Positions 41,072-43,034 of a stretch of DNA of 43,034 nt are shown in pieces. How positions within the stretch are numbered: position 1 is the first letter of the stretch; every line of letters begins with the position of its first letter. Source of the DNA: Bifidobacterium sp. (GTDB lineage: Bacteria > Actinomycetota > Actinomycetes > Actinomycetales > Bifidobacteriaceae); NCBI GenBank assembly GCA_022649135.1, contig JALCNP010000019.1:1-43034 (forward strand), read 5' to 3'. The notes beneath the pieces were generated by a model. The model did not search any database, was not told where the DNA came from, and worked only from the letters and a program-made list of their open reading frames with translations. The position numbers and the translations under genes are program-made.

Positions 41072-41195
41072 GAGAATCCCCTTTCAAATATGTGATCACC
41101 TACTATTGTCACAGATTCTTTCATAAAATCTTTGCAATATCCACCAGAAAATCGTGCAATGTTTATTTATCGCCCACCACGGTTTCCTACGCCGC

Positions 41196-41966
41196 CTATC
41201 GTTCGTCCGGGGGGCCGAGGACGAGACGTTCGACGATGCCGATGGCGGCGAGCAGGATCGCCGTCTCGGCGATGATGACGACCGTCGCCGAGAAGATCGG
41301 GGTTGTTCGGAAGGAGTTCAGCGCGCCCTGCAGCCAGATGCCGAAACCGTTCATGGAGCCCAGATACTCGGCCATCACCGCAGTCCCGAACACGTAGGCC
41401 GCGCTGATGCGGATCCCTCCGAAGATCTGCCGTCCCGCGACGCGCAGCTTCACATGCCACAGCAGCCACGAACGGGTTGCCCCGCAGGTCAGGGCGACGT
41501 CACCGTACCACTGCGGCACGGCGGTCAGACCCCTGCATGTCTGCACGGCGATCGGGAACACGCTGAAGATAGCCACGAGAATGATTTTCCCCGTTATCGC
41601 AAAACCGAACCAGAGCATGAACAGCGGCGCGATGGTGATCAGGGGAACCGTCTGCGCGGCGACCAGCAGGGGGTATAGCGCCCGGTTGAGGGATCGGGAC
41701 AGGTACAGGCCGATTCCGATGGCGATGCCGCATGCCACGGCGATCCCGAACCCCGTAAGAGCCTCATATGTCGTCGTGGCTGCCGCATCCATGAGCTCGG
41801 GCCATGTCGACACCATCGACGCCGCTATTTCGGTGGGCGAGGAGAGCACCCGCTCGGAGATATGACCTGTGACCACCGCGAGCTGCCATACCAGCAGAAT
41901 CGAGCCGATGGTCAGGGCGGGTGGCAGGATGCGCCCGGCCCAGATGCGCGCGTGGACGGATGTCAT
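41196..41966 (-). CDS. ABC transporter permease, thiamine-precursor/NitT-TauT type
   Basis: A 256-residue inner-membrane subunit of the BPD_transp_1 family. Five to six hydrophobic helices begin with ILPPALTIGSILLVWQLAVV. The coupling loop has TCGATRSWLLWHVKLRVAGR at about residues 157-176, the EAA-like motif of NitT/TauT transporters. AEYLGSMNGFGIWLQGALN is also typical. GGGAGGCCCCT stands before the ATG at 41966; the ORF can be extended to 41981. It follows the binding-protein gene by 39 bases. No ATPase gene lies downstream, so it must be upstream, beyond the window, or elsewhere. Confidence 0.9.
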   Translation of the reverse strand: MTSVHARIWAGRILPPALTIGSILLVWQLAVVTGHISERVLSSPTEIAASMVSTWPELMDAAATTTYEALTGFGIAVACGIAIGIGLYLSRSLNRALYPLLVAAQTVPLITIAPLFMLWFGFAITGKIILVAIFSVFPIAVQTCRGLTAVPQWYGDVALTCGATRSWLLWHVKLRVAGRQIFGGIRISAAYVFGTAVMAEYLGSMNGFGIWLQGALNSFRTTPIFSATVVIIAETAILLAAIGIVERLVLGPPDER

Positions 41967-42005
41967 AGGGGCCTCCCGCATGGGGTGACGAGAGCGTACA
42001 TCGGT

Positions 42006-43034
42006 CTATGCCACGTATTCGTTGGTCGACAGTTCCCTGGCCTGGGGGGCCTTGGATGCACGTTTCCCGGATTTGTCCGTGTACGTGCCCGCCGCGAACT
42101 GGAAGTTGAGATATGGCTGTGCCTCGTCGACGTTCGTGGTCCCGGCGATTCGGCGCGCGTCGGTGGTGGTCCAGTAGCCGTTCCTGACGATGTCCTCCAT
42201 GGAGGCGCGCGCCAGCCTGGGGTCTATCTGTGAGGACTTCGCCTGGGAGACCAGTATGTCCGCGGCCTTGTCGGGGTTCCTCAGAGCATAGTCGTAGCCT
42301 GTGGACGCGGCCGACAGGAATTTTCTCAGTTCTCGCTGATGGCTCGGATCCTTGAGCCATGAGGTGTTCACGGCGTAGCCCAACTGGTCGGGGTTTCCCG
42401 GCACGCCCCAGTCGGACGCCACGAAGCAGTGGAGCGCGGGGCCTTCGAGCTTGCTTTGCACGCCCTCCCACGTGGCGTAGAATCCGGCGAAGTCGCCTTT
42501 GCCGCTCGTCAGCGTCTCGAAGGTGTTGGTCCCCGCGGTGGCGGTTTTGAAGGTCCCCTTCCCCCCGGCGTAGCGGATCATCTGCGAGACCACCGCACTT
42601 TGCTCCGCGGAGCCGAAGCTGACGAAGGTCTTGCCCGAGAGATCCCTGGGGGTGTGTATGTCCTTGCGCGAGGCCAGTGCGCACCAGCGTGCCACGGGCT
42701 TCTGGGTGAGGTCGAAAACGAAGGTCAGGTGCGCGCCCTGTGCGTTGAACGCCGCCACGTTGCTCAGCGTCGTGAACCCGACGTCGGCGATGGAATTCTC
42801 CACGCTGGTCTCGGCGCCCGCCTGCGCGGTGGGCAGGATCGTGACGTTGATCCCCGCCTTGCGGAAATATCCCAGTTTCTGCGCGACGTAGATGCCGATG
42901 TGGTTGGTGTTGGGCGTCCAGTCCAGCATGAACGACACGGTGGGAGTCCCGGGGGAGCCTGCGGATCGTTCGGATGCGGATCCGCAGGCGGCCAGGGAGA
43001 GGCCGAGGGACAGGGCTCCAAGGGCCGCGACGAC
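42006..43034 (-). CDS. ABC transporter substrate-binding lipoprotein, NMT1/THI5-type (partial)
   Basis: This gene is cut at its 5' end by the window edge; 342 codons are present. The visible frame begins VVAALGALSLGLSLAACGSA, a lipoprotein signal with lipobox LAAC. The mature part then has FMLDWTPNTNHIGIYVAQKL, which matches the LDW-x-PNTNH motif of pyrimidine-precursor binding proteins (ThiY/NMT1). ENSIADVGFTTLSN and SWLKDPSHQRELRKFLSA follow in the usual order. Binding of hydroxymethylpyrimidine or a similar thiamine precursor is likely but inferred from family. The missing few codons at the start and any regulatory riboswitch lie outside the window. Confidence 0.85.
   Translation of the reverse strand, partial: VVAALGALSLGLSLAACGSASERSAGSPGTPTVSFMLDWTPNTNHIGIYVAQKLGYFRKAGINVTILPTAQAGAETSVENSIADVGFTTLSNVAAFNAQGAHLTFVFDLTQKPVARWCALASRKDIHTPRDLSGKTFVSFGSAEQSAVVSQMIRYAGGKGTFKTATAGTNTFETLTSGKGDFAGFYATWEGVQSKLEGPALHCFVASDWGVPGNPDQLGYAVNTSWLKDPSHQRELRKFLSAASTGYDYALRNPDKAADILVSQAKSSQIDPRLARASMEDIVRNGYWTTTDARRIAGTTNVDEAQPYLNFQFAAGTYTDKSGKRASKAPQARELSTNEYVA

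Overview
The window looks like chromosomal DNA from a high-GC actinobacterium, most likely Bifidobacterium or a close relative in the Bifidobacteriaceae. The grounds are an actinobacterial-type leuA, a mycobacterial-type inositol-1-phosphate synthase, an actinobacterial SRP RNA, a topA with a lysine-rich tail followed by overlapping tmk and holB, C69 dipeptidase, a short divergent formate-THF ligase, and GH43 enzymes with a CUT1 ABC transporter that has no ATPase of its own. I see no tRNA, rRNA, CRISPR array, insertion sequence or prophage. The genus is inferred from gene content and could not be checked against a database.

Layout. 1-3.1 kb: a DUF5701-like protein and leuA. 3.1-13.0 kb: a carbohydrate island, all on the + strand. 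It holds a two-domain GH43 protein, a LacI regulator, a second GH43 enzyme, an ABC solute-binding lipoprotein, an unlisted 19-codon ORF, two permeases, an unknown small membrane protein and a third GH43-like protein, and it ends at a strong terminator. Five copies of a TACAACGTTGYA-like operator lie at the three internal promoters, so the island is probably one arabinoside-responsive regulon under its own LacI protein. 13.0-19.1 kb: cell-envelope genes, namely a class A PBP with a serine-glycine repeat tail, ino1, UDP-galactopyranose mutase and a hemolysin III/TrhA protein. 19.35-25.4 kb: SRP RNA, a PAP2-fold protein and the overlapping topA-tmk-holB set.

25.5-31.5 kb: a compact, complete phosphotransferase locus. 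ptsH and a second LacI regulator read left. ptsI and three separate EII genes of the L-ascorbate (Ula/Sga) type (IIA, IIB, IIC) read right. The short divergent promoter region carries a near-perfect LacI-type palindrome. 31.5-36 kb: a PEBP-family protein, C69 dipeptidase, formate-THF ligase and a MIF-like tautomerase. 36-41 kb: GtrA-like protein, MFS transporter, histidine phosphatase, an uncharacterised acidic protein and a DUF805 protein. 41.2-43.03 kb: permease and 5'-truncated binding protein of a thiamine-precursor-type (NMT1/THI5) ABC transporter, cut by the window edge.

The best candidates for something undescribed are the multi-operator GH43 regulon with helically phased operator pairs, the 19-codon ORF that bridges the binding protein and permease by two ATGA overlaps, and the self-contained PTS locus with its dyad-rich control region.
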